Source: Augochlora pura (taxonomy: Eukaryota; Arthropoda; Insecta; Hymenoptera; Halictidae). From it: a stretch of 64,000 bases of DNA. Positions within the stretch are counted from its first letter, which is position 1, and each line of letters starts with the position of its first letter. The translations under genes were made by a program, and so were the position numbers. Shown one piece after another: positions 33,116 to 44,749 of this stretch. The notes under the pieces were generated by a model. It did no database searches. It saw nothing but the letters and a program-made list of their open reading frames with translations, and was not told the origin of the DNA. The stretch lies in contig NC_135781.1 of the NCBI RefSeq assembly GCF_028453695.1, positions 16,677,640 through 16,741,639 of the forward strand, in the 5' to 3' direction.

Positions 33116-36100
33116 ATGTTTGTAGTACAAATATATTATATTATTACTACAAGTTTGGATCGAATAGAAATTAGACTATATTGTACAATAGTTGCGCGGT
33201 TTAACAACTTGTTAATCTACTATGTACTACGACAACTTATAAATACAACTTTCAACTTCGTACGACTTATTACAACGCGTACACTACTACGACTCTCTAC
33301 TTGACGCAACTTAATCTGCGACCCTTTCGCAACGACTTTTAAAACAAGAATCTCCCGTTCCAACCCCGACTCGGCTTTTTATATGTACCTGCCTCCTTTT
33401 CCCAAATTTCCACAAACCCCAGATGTAGGCATTCGCGTCGCCGATGGGCCGATGACCCATCTGTGCTTTGTGTACTAGAAGGTTGTGCGTTTTATACCCA
33501 TTGACCTTCATTTAATAGTGTTTTAGAAAAAAAAGTATTACAATTGGTAAAGATGGCTAAAATAATAATAAAATCAGGACTAGAATAAAATAAAGCAGTA
33601 AAAAGAACAAATCGAATAAGACATACATAAGCGGAAAAAGGTGGGAAAATCAAATAGTTGAAAAGTTAAAAATTCAAATTGCTGCTGCAATTGGTATTCA
33701 GCAAAGCAAGGAACAATGCATAATGGCAATTTGCATGTCGAACACCGTCATAATGATTCTTTTCTAGTCTCATCTTTATTTCTAATCTTTATGTAAGATT
33801 TTTTTGTTGCTAAATTGCCTGGTCTATAATCCGGAGAATATTTGTCAATGAATCCAGTACATACAGGTACATGTGTATCACATGTATATACTCCCTGTAC
33901 ATACAGGGAGTTTATGTCAAATTATTTATATTTTCTCTTTGTTCTATTCCGGCTTGGCTTCAAACTATTTTATACATCTTAAAATTTGAGAATATGTTTC
34001 TATTTTCACAGAAATTACAATTGAATTAGTCAATGATCAGTAATTTTTACGTGTACCGAGTATATTCGTCTAGACACGAGGTACTGCCACTCCATTACGA
34101 GTGTACTCGCCAAACCCAGCTAATTGGTTAGGAAGCATTATCATTTTACTTGCATTGTTTGGTAGAAATTAACGTGGTAATAATTCCCTTGGAGCCACTT
34201 TAAGTCTATTGAAAGATTCTGTACATTATATCTTGGCTCTGGTCTGGGAATTACTCAAACAGTCTCTTAGCTTTAATTCCCTTCGTGATTTAAACGTTTC
34301 CATTTATTCCGTTAAAATACACATTCATTCCAGTTTTCTGCAAATTACATCACATTTAGTTTTTAAAATATTAACTCAATTTCATTTGAATTTCTCCAAT
34401 TATAACATGAATTTATTTTAATTTCGCATACCTTCTGCGATTAAATTTTGATTTTTCGCAGTTTTAATGAAATTCCTGTTCCTCCGCCCTGTTCTTATTG
34501 TCCTCCACGCGATTCTGACATTTCTGTCGTTAATTTTGTTTCTAATTTTATATATAATTATATATTCGGTCTCACATCGTCGCACCAATTTTTAGATCGA
34601 CGAAGCAAATTGAATCCGCTTTGTGCTACCAGGCCACAGCTTTGTCTTCGAACTACGGTCATGCTGAATTTCGTAGTCGTTTGAACAATTAATAGTAGCA
34701 CGAACCGTCGAAGACTCAAAGGTGGGGTGAATTGCAAATTAAAAGTTCGCGAACGAATTTTAATTATCAGAGTGTGGAGCGACGTCGGTTTTTCGAGCAC
34801 GTGCACGTCGAACAAATGGTCTATGGCGTAAATGACGTCCCCGCTGTGGTCGTTCGGGCGTGATGGAGAATTTCCAAATTACCCGGGACTTGTTACAGCC
34901 AATCGTAAAGCTTAAGAACTAGGAATAATGCCAGCAGTTGAAAACAATAATAGCATATTATAGAGGTCGCTACAATAGCCGGCTGGGATTGAAATGGAAC
35001 GCGACGACGACGGCGTCGTAAAAGAAGAACGATATTCGCGGAACGTGCAAGAAAATCGATACGGGGACACGCAGCATTCGGCGATTGGGTTTCGCAGACA
35101 GAAATAGCAGCGCGCAGCGTTTTCATTTTAACTTGTCCCATTAATAAGTCAGATTGTGAGGAGAACCAACGGAGAATTGGCACTCGTCGAACCCAAAATA
35201 TTCCTGAAATCGAGTTACAGGTCCCGCTTCAGTACTCCTTAGAATGTTGAGGAAGCCCATGGAGTAAACTCTGAATTGTTCCCTTTTGTAGCGAGCTAGC
35301 TTCCTCTAATCCCGTTCCACTGGGGCAACTAAATTTCTCCGTTCCCCAGAGCCACCTCCGCTGGGTTCCGAACGCCCTAGTGTAACATGAAACGACCAAT
35401 TCAGATTGTTAAGCGATTCCTTCGAATTCGGAAGACAGACACGACTAATTCCCGCAACGCGATGCATTCTCGCAACTAGACGTCCCGAGACGTTCTTATC
35501 GACCTTCGGCGAAAAAATTACTGCATTTGGTCCCCGATCGGAATATTTCAAATGCTTCATCTACTGATTCCAAGTCGTATCTTACAATGGCACTCAGCAA
35601 ACTAAACAAATTGTGAAACTTTGAAAACCTTTAGGGAATGTGCGGACATGTATCAGGCAATTTGACTTTATCTTCTGATTTCACATCGCACTATAAACGT
35701 AGTGGGACAAATTTTGTTTCTTACAATAAATGATAAATTAAACATTAAATTCATATTTTATTTGGAAGTAATAATTACATTTTCTTATTTAATTAAACAA
35801 TTATTGATATATTTCTACAAACAGTTATTTATTATTTCGTATTTGCGAATAAAATGTTATGTTTTATTTGGCTTTTAGGGAAAGACAAATAATACCTTTT
35901 GCTTGATGTACAACGAATGTACAATGAATATTTTGTACATTAGTTTTGAAAATAAAATATTTTTCTTTATTCGAATTTAGGTGAGAAGCAAATAATTAAT
36001 CGATCTGTTCTTTTTTGTTTATCGTGTAATAAATACTAATTTTCATTCACCTGGTATGGTCGACACGTTGTGCAAAATGAATTGTAAATAATAAGCAAAT

Positions 36101-37271
36101 AAACGATAATTGATAAGTAACATTTGAAATTTTATTTATGAAGAGGAAATAAATGGTAGTACTTTAAATAATTTACTGAGATCTACATGAATAATAAGTA
36201 ATTATTCCTGCCTTTTATATAAACTTCTAATTAACGAATAATTTTTTAATTATGTAATCACTTAAAACATCATTTATTTTAATGATGCACAGCTCTGACA
36301 GTAAACGTGATTTGTTCATACAATTTTGTTACTGTCCTCATACGAAGCACTTTGCAAAGTAAGAAGAAATAATTTTATTGAAATTTTTCGCAAATCGATG
36401 CTTAACAAAAATAACATACCCAATTGCACTAATTTAATCACGAAACAGATCCCCTACCTGTGACTCTATGAGGCTAAAAAGAGGCTTCAATAATGAGGGT
36501 AAGAACCGTGTCTAAATTAAATCCAAATTAATCTGAATGTAAAAACTTAATGTATTAATGTATTCTGTAGTTTAATATATGCTTATTGACGTATTCTGTA
36601 TTAATGTATTACGTATTAATATTCTGTATTATGTTTTATGTATGCTTGATAAAGTACCCAGCTGTTCAAAGCTTCATAAAATTGATGGTGGGAGTGACAA
36701 GCACCGGATAATATGACCGTGGTAGTTTAAAAGGGCTGCAATGAAACGCTCTATCTGAATCGAGGAAAATCTGTACACGGAATTAGCGTGACCCTGACGT
36801 TTGCGCTTAACGGCGTTGTTGGATCTGCGACTTATCTTGGCCGGGGTCCGTGCACGCGATTTAAGCAGCCTTCTTTACCTCAGTTCGCCGAGAGGGACGT
36901 TGCAGGCTAGTGGCTCGGTTACCTACGCCATTTGGGAAACGTTGTTGCTGCACCTCTACCGAAGCAACTGCGAAGTCGGTTTAGAACTTGGATCCCACAA
37001 GTGTTTCACGATCCAACCCGGCGAACCCATAAATCGCGGCCGGGCGGCGCATTACTGTGTTCTCATTTGTCTGTGCCCGAACTTCTTACCGGGCACCGGG
37101 CTTTTCTGGCGACCACGCTAATTTATTCCCCGCTCGATACAGGTCGGTGCTATTTTAAATTTACACCCGTTGCATGAGACCTCTGATTCAGATTTCGCGT
37201 AAACTCGGTCCCGAATGTCGTGTTATCGCTGGCGGTCGTGCTACTGTGTTTAATGCTTTTCCCTAATAAGC
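33116..37271. other. Unassigned DNA with back-to-back hairpins
   Basis: The only clear structures are two adjacent hairpins at 33868-33910 and a set of degenerate GTATTCTGTATTAAT-like direct repeats at about 36550-36635. A GC-richer patch at 34890-35560 has no recognised gene. The part 35580-36660 is very AT-rich. Confidence 0.45.
33868..33910. repeat. Two adjacent short hairpins
   Basis: The first stem is TACATGTG with loop TAT and CACATGTA at 33868-33886. The second is CTCCCTGTA with loop CA and TACAGGGAG at 33891-33910. Both stems are perfect. The second contains the TACAGGG word seen at some mariner-type ends. No U-tract follows. Confidence 0.85.
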
Positions 37272-37500
37272 ACTGCACGTCTTAAGGACGTCCATTTTAC
37301 GACCGTTTTAAGTCTGAACGTCTTACGTCTGAAAATGGACGTCACAAAGTCGTCTTATATCAGATGTTAAGAGGACCTCCCATAACAGACGTCGTAAAGT
37401 CGGCTTCAAGACGTCCTCAATTGGATATCTTTTTAATGTTTGAAATAAGACGTCTTTAAGACACTTGACATATGTCTTGAAGGCTTTTTTTACGTTCTCA
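37272..37500 (+). repeat. GACGTC-rich dispersed repeat, copy 3
   Basis: The best preserved copy, with many GACGTC and GTCTTAA words, for example ACGTCTTAAGGACGTCC at the start, and the 3' end CATATGTCTTGAAGGC. It shares CCCATAACAGACGTC with copy 2, and AATGTTTGAAATAAGACGTC corresponds to a decayed version in copy 1. All three copies have the same orientation over 8 kb. Confidence 0.75.
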
Positions 37501-40500
37501 ATAGTTTTCAACTAAATCGGGAAACTGTTTTTAAAAACAACTTTAACATGAACGATAGAGGCAGTAGATAAAAATGGCGATGTGAATTTTGTTTCCACGC
37601 TTTTTATACAAACTGGTAGTTGTCAAGAACGCGTCGATCAGTATTTTCTACAATGCTAATTTTTGTAGTAGTTAACCCATTATGATAAAGTAAATTCTCC
37701 TAATCGCCCCTCTAGGCGTAGTACGTTCATAAGACATTCAACACTTTTATAAGCTGATTACGAAATCTGCCTACATGTTTGCTGGTTCTTAATTCGTACA
37801 GGGACACTTTTGTTATTGATACAAACGCAACAGTAATCTAATTAACGCTTAAAATTTGAGACAGAACGTGGCAAGTGTAATTAGATAAATAAATAGATAA
37901 TAAATCTTGGAAGATCTTAAATCTAACTAGATAACAAATCTTAGAAGAATACAGGAAATTTGATAATTTTAACTTTTGTTTAAAAGATACAGAGGGTTGA
38001 CAGATTATGCACTAGGATCAGTATTATCTATCCAGTTCCAATGCTATTATACAAATTACTTTGACTGATTGGTAAGCTGATCTTTGTCAGTACCTAGCAA
38101 TCGAGTAATTAGTAACTGTAACTGCAGGAATCAAATGACACGGAATAAGGGCTGATATTATGAGGCTTATAGACATGGGCAGCTGATTGTTCAGCAGCGC
38201 TGATCGTTTGAATTGTTAACCCAACTCCACTAGTACTCCACTCGCACGAGCCGCTTAAGGGAGTACGTCTTCCTATGCTAATACTACATAAAATTTAGGA
38301 TTATCATTCAGGTAGTACTTTAGGATGATATATTCCTCGACTAAGTACAGTACTTCTTTGCGTCTTGTATTGTAAGGTTTAATTGCAAACAGTAGTTAGA
38401 AATATCGTACATCGAATTCACCTTTTAAGAATACAAATTTTTAATAATTAATGGTATTGAAATTAATTTTTATAAGATTTCAAAGTGTTTGTCACTGTTA
38501 TCGTCTGAATAAAGTAGTGGCATCGAAGGTTATTGAGTCTATCCTGACATATCACTGCGACATCGAAGAAGTTATGCGAATTGATTCATGCATAGTTTAT
38601 TCACCACTCTCCTGTCGTTTCCCATATCAATGCTTGTTTCATCTTCCCTGAGGTTACGCATTTCACTTGGTCGTTCTTACGAATGCCTCGGCGGTGATAT
38701 ATGCATAGAACCGTCTGACGCGCGCATTTGTACGCAGCTGGCGGACGAATTGTTATACGTTAATTAAAAAAAAAAGTTCGCGATTCTTTTTCGATGTTTT
38801 TTTTTTCATCGAGCACGAACAGAACTACATAGATCCAGAGAAACGTGACATTTGGTGAACCCATGCGTCACTTTACGCAACAAACTCATTTCATCCTTCG
38901 TGTTTTGCATACACTGTGCAAATTTGCGTTGCTCTTCAACAACAATGCAACGCTGTTTGTCAGACTATTGGCACACCAGTCGATCCCGCTTCGAAATGTT
39001 ACTTCCTCATTTGATTTCCCGATTATTCCATGCTTTCCATGTGTCCATGTTGTCGCTGCACACCGCTTGTCCACGTGATACCGTATTTCACAGTATCTCC
39101 GTGCCACATAATTTCCGACTAATTTCGAATCAGCTCTAATGGATTCGTCGATTCGTCGATTTTGCTTCCCGACCTGTCCACTTACCCCTAACCACCGATA
39201 TAGCGAGTTTCGGGATTAATTATAGAGCAACTCTGTTCATGTTCGCGAGAAGATAAAAGATTTCACGAAAATTACCTTCTAATTCTAACTGCCCTTCAAT
39301 TCTAGCTATCTAATCAGTGATTTGTAAAATGAGTTACACATGAGTAACATCGAACTTACCGTAAAGAACCAAATTAATAAAATATCTAACGTATAACAAT
39401 ATCAGGAAAAAGTAAAGGTGTCCAATACTATCTACAAATGTTTAGACAACTATAAATAAACAGCAAAAGTTATATCACATTTAAAAGAAATCAAATTGTT
39501 TAATGAAAACATATGGTAACTTAAGAAATCTAGATTAAGAAGATAATATAATAATTTAATGCAAAAATTATGGTATATATGTAACCCCACAACTGTAATC
39601 CCACAAGTGGGCGCTAATTCTTATTAATTAGACGCGGCATTAAACAAACAATTTCCTCCACAATAAAGGACAAAGAGACTCACGAATCAAACTTGGTTTC
39701 TGTCTTAAGATAAGGTAAAAAAACTTGCGTTCTGTATAAAATTCTAACGTCATCTAATCTGCAGATTTGTATGCATGATACCTACGGAGAGCTAATAACA
39801 CTTGTATACGAACACTAATCGTTTCTATTTTAGTTTAACTTCACCATTGGTTGCTCTGCAGTCGGCAGAACGAAATTTCCCCTAATTCCGGTTCTTGGTC
39901 AATAATTTATGAAAATGGGAATTTGCATAAAATCCAGAGTTCGCAATTCCGCTAACGCGCAATAATTTCCTATTCACGGATTTATCTTGATAATCCCATT
40001 ATCGGATTGCCACAAGTGTTTCCCCTGATGTTCCTCAAATAGGAATCACTTTTTCTCGAGGGACCGCTAATCGCGATCAGACAATAAATTCACGCGGACG
40101 TGAATCGTGGCTGTCCGACTGTCGTTACGACTACGACGACAACATCGAGTCAGCAAATTATTCACAAGCGCCGTTTCCTAACAGCTTTGACAATCTGTTT
40201 CCTTTCACGGTAATTACTGGCATCCTTATTACACTACTATGAAGTTGCAAAAATCGCCAAATTTTTAATTTACTATTCCAGAGATTTTGTCACTATATTT
40301 ACAAAGAGTCGAACAATGGTAGAATCTTCGATACCAGAATTAATTGTTATGCAAAACATTTTCACATGCGAATAGATCAAAATGAAAGGCTCTACACGCG
40401 ACGCTAATGATTATAAAAATCGGAGAATTCATCATTCTATCTAAATAACTATCATATTATCCGAACGTTCATGTTCTTAGAACGCAACGTCTATATAGAA

Positions 40501-40845
40501 AAGACTAAAGTGAAAATGATGTCTTTTGTCAAATTATAGTGATTGTTAAGTGCTATACTTGTTTAGGACGTTTTACTTCAATTTGTAACATTTCAATCCA
40601 TTCGATTTAAACTACATAAATAGATGTGTATTTCTTTGACTTCTAACATAAATTTGATTAACCCACAGACGGTGGTCATTTTCAGAACTATACAATTTTT
40701 GATGTTTATGACGATTCTCAGCTTTCATTGTTAACTTATCCAAACAGTTTCGTACATTTTTCAATGAGATATATTATTATTGTTACCTAGCATAACGCTC
40801 ATTTATTTTATCAAGTTGCTTAAACTTGACTAATTAGCTGACGAT
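37501..40845. other. Unassigned DNA
   Basis: No gene, RNA or clear element is seen. Small local repeats only, such as three GATTCGTC-like units near 39143. Confidence 0.45.
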
Positions 40846-41205
40846 TTAACATGGTCGTCGCCTGTGTCATCCATATCTGGGTGACAGGTATGCTTCTGTG
40901 GGGGCCCTGTCACACAAACATGGGTGACGCTCTTTTTGTTCTAGTTAAATAAGATTTTACAAGTAATTTATGAAAATCGCATTTTTGGCACAAGAATTTA
41001 ATGGAACAAGCACTAGCAAATATAAATAAAAAATATAAAATATACAAAATAATAATATTAAAACTTCACACACTGTATTATGTTTATTATACGTTAATTT
41101 ATATTTAATATATAAAATACAACATTATGTTGCGCGTTTCGACCATCGAACTTGGGCCTGGTGAAAAAAACTCAACAGATTCGCGATGGGCGACGAACGT
41201 GTTAA
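40846..41205. mobile_element. TTAA-bounded MITE with spaced GTCA/TGAC palindromes
   Basis: A 360-bp element: left end TTAACATGGTCGTCGCC (40846), right end read inward TTAACACGTTCGTCGCC (ends 41205), 15 of 17 matching. Near the left end an imperfect 20-bp palindrome with arms GTCATCCA and TGGGTGAC (40866-40885) is followed 43 bp later by a second with GTCAC and GTGAC outer arms (40909-40928). The centre is AT-rich and non-coding. The orphan end at 10670 belongs to the same family by its terminal sequence. Confidence 0.8.
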
Positions 41206-41709
41206 ATACAAAATTTTGTAGTATTATCTATGTATTGTATATCAACTTTGGCAAATTCGTAGAATCGGCAATCTCAACCCGTAGCTCACAATATTCAAAA
41301 GCTACGTTATGTTACAAGCGCGTCTAAGATAAGAAATTGCATAAGAGAAAATTGCCTGTATGACCCTATAACGATTACCCACAAAGATAAAGGACACGAA
41401 GAAGCAGTTGTAGCTTAGCAGCAATAGTTATCGGAGCGGGGCAACGGATTAACAATTAACCGGTCGCGTAATGAAGGGTCCCTGTCCGGTCCCTATCGGC
41501 AACGTTTATTCTCCGAAGGGGTTGCAGCCGAGCTCTGGTTCCCATGCAGTTGCACCTAAACCGGTCAATTTCTTTCCCAGCATCTCTATCAATCTCTGGT
41601 GTGCTCTGAGAGCGGATGGTAGCGTCTGCAACATTAACGACAAATTACTGGAGCTTGGTGTACGGCCGCTTCGACAAATGAGAAAGTTCCGAGAGAGCGA
41701 AACGAGCTG

Positions 41710-41733
41710 CTGGCGAGCTGGCGAGCTGGCGAG
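41710..41733 (+). repeat. 8-bp tandem repeat, three copies
   Basis: Three perfect copies of CTGGCGAG. Confidence 0.9.
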
Positions 41734-42120
41734 AGCGGTCCGTTACACGGTTACCTTTCCTAATGCGTGTCCAAAGTTGTACCACCCGGCAAAGTTTCTC
41801 GCGTGTCCCCTCCGCGCCGGAAGTTAAGATCGGCTCGGAGCCGGATTCCGTCGGACAAAGTCCCGCCAGATCCTGAATTTCTTATTAACGTTTCAGCAGT
41901 TACGGCGTGGACTATCCGCGTGCACGCGTGTCCGTTACGTTAACGAATACACACGACGCGCGCATCCGTCGAGCTTCTCTCCTCGGTCCAAGTCGTTAAT
42001 CTTCCTTCTATAGAGTATCGGGTATCGAGTTTAACCGAATTTCCCCAACTTCCCGCCGCTTAATACACCGGGCTAGTCCGCCGAGCGTCTAATCCATTTT
42101 CCCCTGTGGGCCGAGCAGTG

Positions 42121-42154
42121 GCGGGGCCGAGGGTGGCGGGGCCGAGGGTGGCGG
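42121..42154 (+). repeat. 15-bp tandem repeat, 2.3 copies
   Basis: The unit GCGGGGCCGAGGGTG starts at 42121 and 42136, with a partial third copy. Confidence 0.9.
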
Positions 42155-42961
42155 CAAACGAAAAAGAGGACTCGCGGCGGGACGTCGACCGGGGAAATTA
42201 ATGCGATCCTGTTTCGATTTTTCAAACTGGCTACCTCTGCACCCCCTCCGAACTCTCGCCTCATCTCTTGTCCGACCCTCTCCTTTGGTCGGCTACTTTA
42301 TCGTCTTTAATCAGATTTATCGATTAATCCAATTTACCAGTGGACCTCCTCTCCTCCCCCCTTCTCCATCTGTCGCCGATGTCTACACTCCGAGCATAGT
42401 CTTAATTTGGCGACTTTCAAGCGTTTCTCTCGCTTTCTGTTGACATTTATCTTGGTTAACTCGCTCCTTCCGATGTATGAACAGAGTTCTGAGAAAGCGA
42501 CGGATTTGGCGAGAGTGTATGTATGGTAGCGGGGAGGAGATCGATGGATTGGCGAACTTTCTAATAGATGCGAGCGAGTAAGCTTCTTATTCAGGTTTGC
42601 TCGCTTTTAAGGCTGCGGTTTCCGTGGATACTCTCCACACTCTAGGTGGGTAACAGTTACCGATTATTGTTTTGTTACGTCTACCGCAAAGTTTTGTTCG
42701 TTAACACTAACGTTGTTTAACATGTAGTCGTCCCTCTAGCTACGCGGCACTCTTTTACGCGCAAATGTACACAGAACTTTTTATACGTGAATCGATTTGC
42801 GCGATCTTACTTTACGCGGCCAGTATGTACATACATATTTTTCTATGAGTTTTAAAGTTAACAGCTTTAGGCTCAAAACACATTTACATGTTAGGCTCAG
42901 ATCAGAATATGCCATTATAGACATTGATTGAAACATTTAACGACCCTCAAAGTTTCGTCAA

Positions 42962-43076
42962 AATTTACTTATCTATTTGTTATGTTACGTGAAATAAATA
43001 TGTGCACATATACTTTTAAAACTTTTACCTACTTTTATTTCCAATACATTTCTTTTTATATTGACAGATTCAATTT
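42962..43076 (+). repeat. Dispersed repeat, copy A (partner at 58686)
   Basis: About 115 bp is similar to 58686..58796 in the same orientation, including TTTTATTTCCAATA, TTTCTTTTTATA and CAGATT in matching order. Translations of both copies in one frame are also similar (FTYFYFQYISFYI against FTRFYFQYFSFYT), but that only follows from the DNA match; neither is a long frame. The parent element is unknown. Confidence 0.65.
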
Positions 43077-43079
43077 ACA

Positions 43080-44435
43080 TAACTTTTATTTGCGTAAATC
43101 AAATTCACAAGGAACGGGCATTCTCGTGAATTGAGAGGCACCTATAAATAATTCGCTAATGTACGCGCCTATCGACGCTCTTCGGAGTTCTTACAGAAAC
43201 CAGACCGAAGTAAGAAAGTCAAGAGAGTGGATAAATTGGTATCCGGGAAAGCGACTACAAGAAAGCGAGAAGCCCGAGTATCTTGACAAATCAGGCAGCC
43301 GATGGGCCGAATACTTTCTTGCCGGCGGAAGACGTCTCTTTCTCGAATGCCCTTGTCCGTTCGCAAGTCGGGTAGCCGGGTGAACGGCCAAAACTAAGAG
43401 ACTGGGTAAACGTTTGGCAGTCTAAGTAGGAGAACAAACACGGCGTTGACTTTGAAAATATCCTCGGGCTTCTACTATAATTACGTCCCTAATACGAAAG
43501 ACGGGGCTCGTTTTAAGTAGCCGTCTCGATCCTTCACCTCGAGGACTCCCGGTTCCGACCCGTTTCTTCGCGCATCGCGCCATTTTCCAAAGCCGTTCCC
43601 CTCAATGGAAACTCGTTCTCTCGTTTTCTTCATAATTAATGATCTGTTTGCTCTCAACGCGACGCGATGCGACAACACCGAAAATCGATAGAGCGACAAG
43701 TTGACTTCCGTACGATCGACCTTTCCGTACGAGTTACTTCGCAACGGCAGATGCGTGCATCGCTACGAAATGTCAGCGGTATTGATCTTCAAGCGGTATT
43801 CTACTCGATCTTTTCGACGGCGGCGTTACGGTTTACTGCGTCAGAGGCGACGACTTCGTTTGGTGCTGCCGGAGTAGCATACCTCGCCGGAAGATGAAAA
43901 CAAATGGGAAAACTTTCGACTACCTCGCCGAAGCTTAGGCGCTTTGATTTCATTTGGGAAGAGTGGCTCCACACGTAATGGAATATAGGCAGAGGTTGCT
44001 TAAAAAATGTCGAGTGAAACTGCGATTATATCAACTAAAGAGAGCAATACGAATGTTTGGATTTTATAGTAAAGACAGTAACATAGGTCACCCTTAAAAC
44101 AAAGGACCGGGAAGTCGAGGTTGTACAATGTTTTTCTGAGAAAATGTTGTAAATCAAATGATAAGGTGACGTTTTGTTGAAGTGCGATGCTGACAAGCAG
44201 TGGCTTAGAATCGGAAGTCAAGATCAAAAGCCAAAGTTGAATACGATTGATAAGAATTACTTGTGTACAGAGAAAATCACCTTACAGTTAAATGACCGAA
44301 TATTTTGTCCCATAGGCTTACTCTAATCTTTTAGTCACGGTAGAATTTTGAGCGGGGCTGTTTCTTTGCACAGTAGAGTTCGACGCGTAGACAATGCTGC
44401 TCTGCGTGAACACATTGGAATGAAGTGTTTGATGA
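43080..44435. other. Unassigned DNA
   Basis: No recognisable gene or repeat. GC-richer between 43150 and 43950. Confidence 0.45.
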
Positions 44436-44695
44436 TTAACCCTTTCGCGCCGAGCGCCACATATATACGGCATCCACGCGACAACCTGTGGGTACGAGCG
44501 CCGCATATATGCGGCATCTAAATTACGTGTATACAAGTGGCATCCGTAAAGCAATGATTGTTTTATTCAGCACAGTTATTTAAAACTAAGAAAAACGTAT
44601 ATACAGAAATCACACGCAATGTGCATATTTCTGGTGCGAGCTTTCGTTCAATGACAGTACTTCGGCGGACGACACTGCCGTAGTGAAAGGGTTAA
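44436..44695. mobile_element. TTAA-bounded MITE, same family as the 18-kb composite
   Basis: A 260-bp element. The left end TTAACCCTTTCGCGCCGAGC is identical over 20 bases to the inner end at 18185. The right end read inward is TTAACCCTTTCACTACGGCA, matching the outer end at 18050 with one change. The terminal repeat itself is only about 13 bp. Palindromes lie at 44456-44471 (6 of 8 pairs) and 44500-44515 (GCCGCATATATGCGGC, perfect), 44 bp apart. The right end lacks them, so the element is asymmetric. Confidence 0.85.
44456..44515. repeat. 44-bp tandem with TATA-centred palindromes
   Basis: Two units start with CGAGCGCC(A/G)CATATAT at 44451 and 44495. The first palindrome centre is 27.5 bp from the first base of TTAA; the second is 44 bp further in. 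Confidence 0.9.
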
Positions 44696-44749
44696 ATAAT
44701 AATTTTTCTTAAAAATATGATACATATACTTTACCTTTAATAATTTGCT

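Larger units (their letters stand above)
41206..42960. other. Unassigned, partly GC-rich DNA with minisatellites
   Basis: The interval 41450-42450 is GC-rich. It contains three tandem CTGGCGAG units at 41710-41733 and a 15-bp unit (GCGGGGCCGAGGGTG) repeated 2.3 times at 42121-42154. Frames up to 118 codons are not recognised. Confidence 0.45.
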
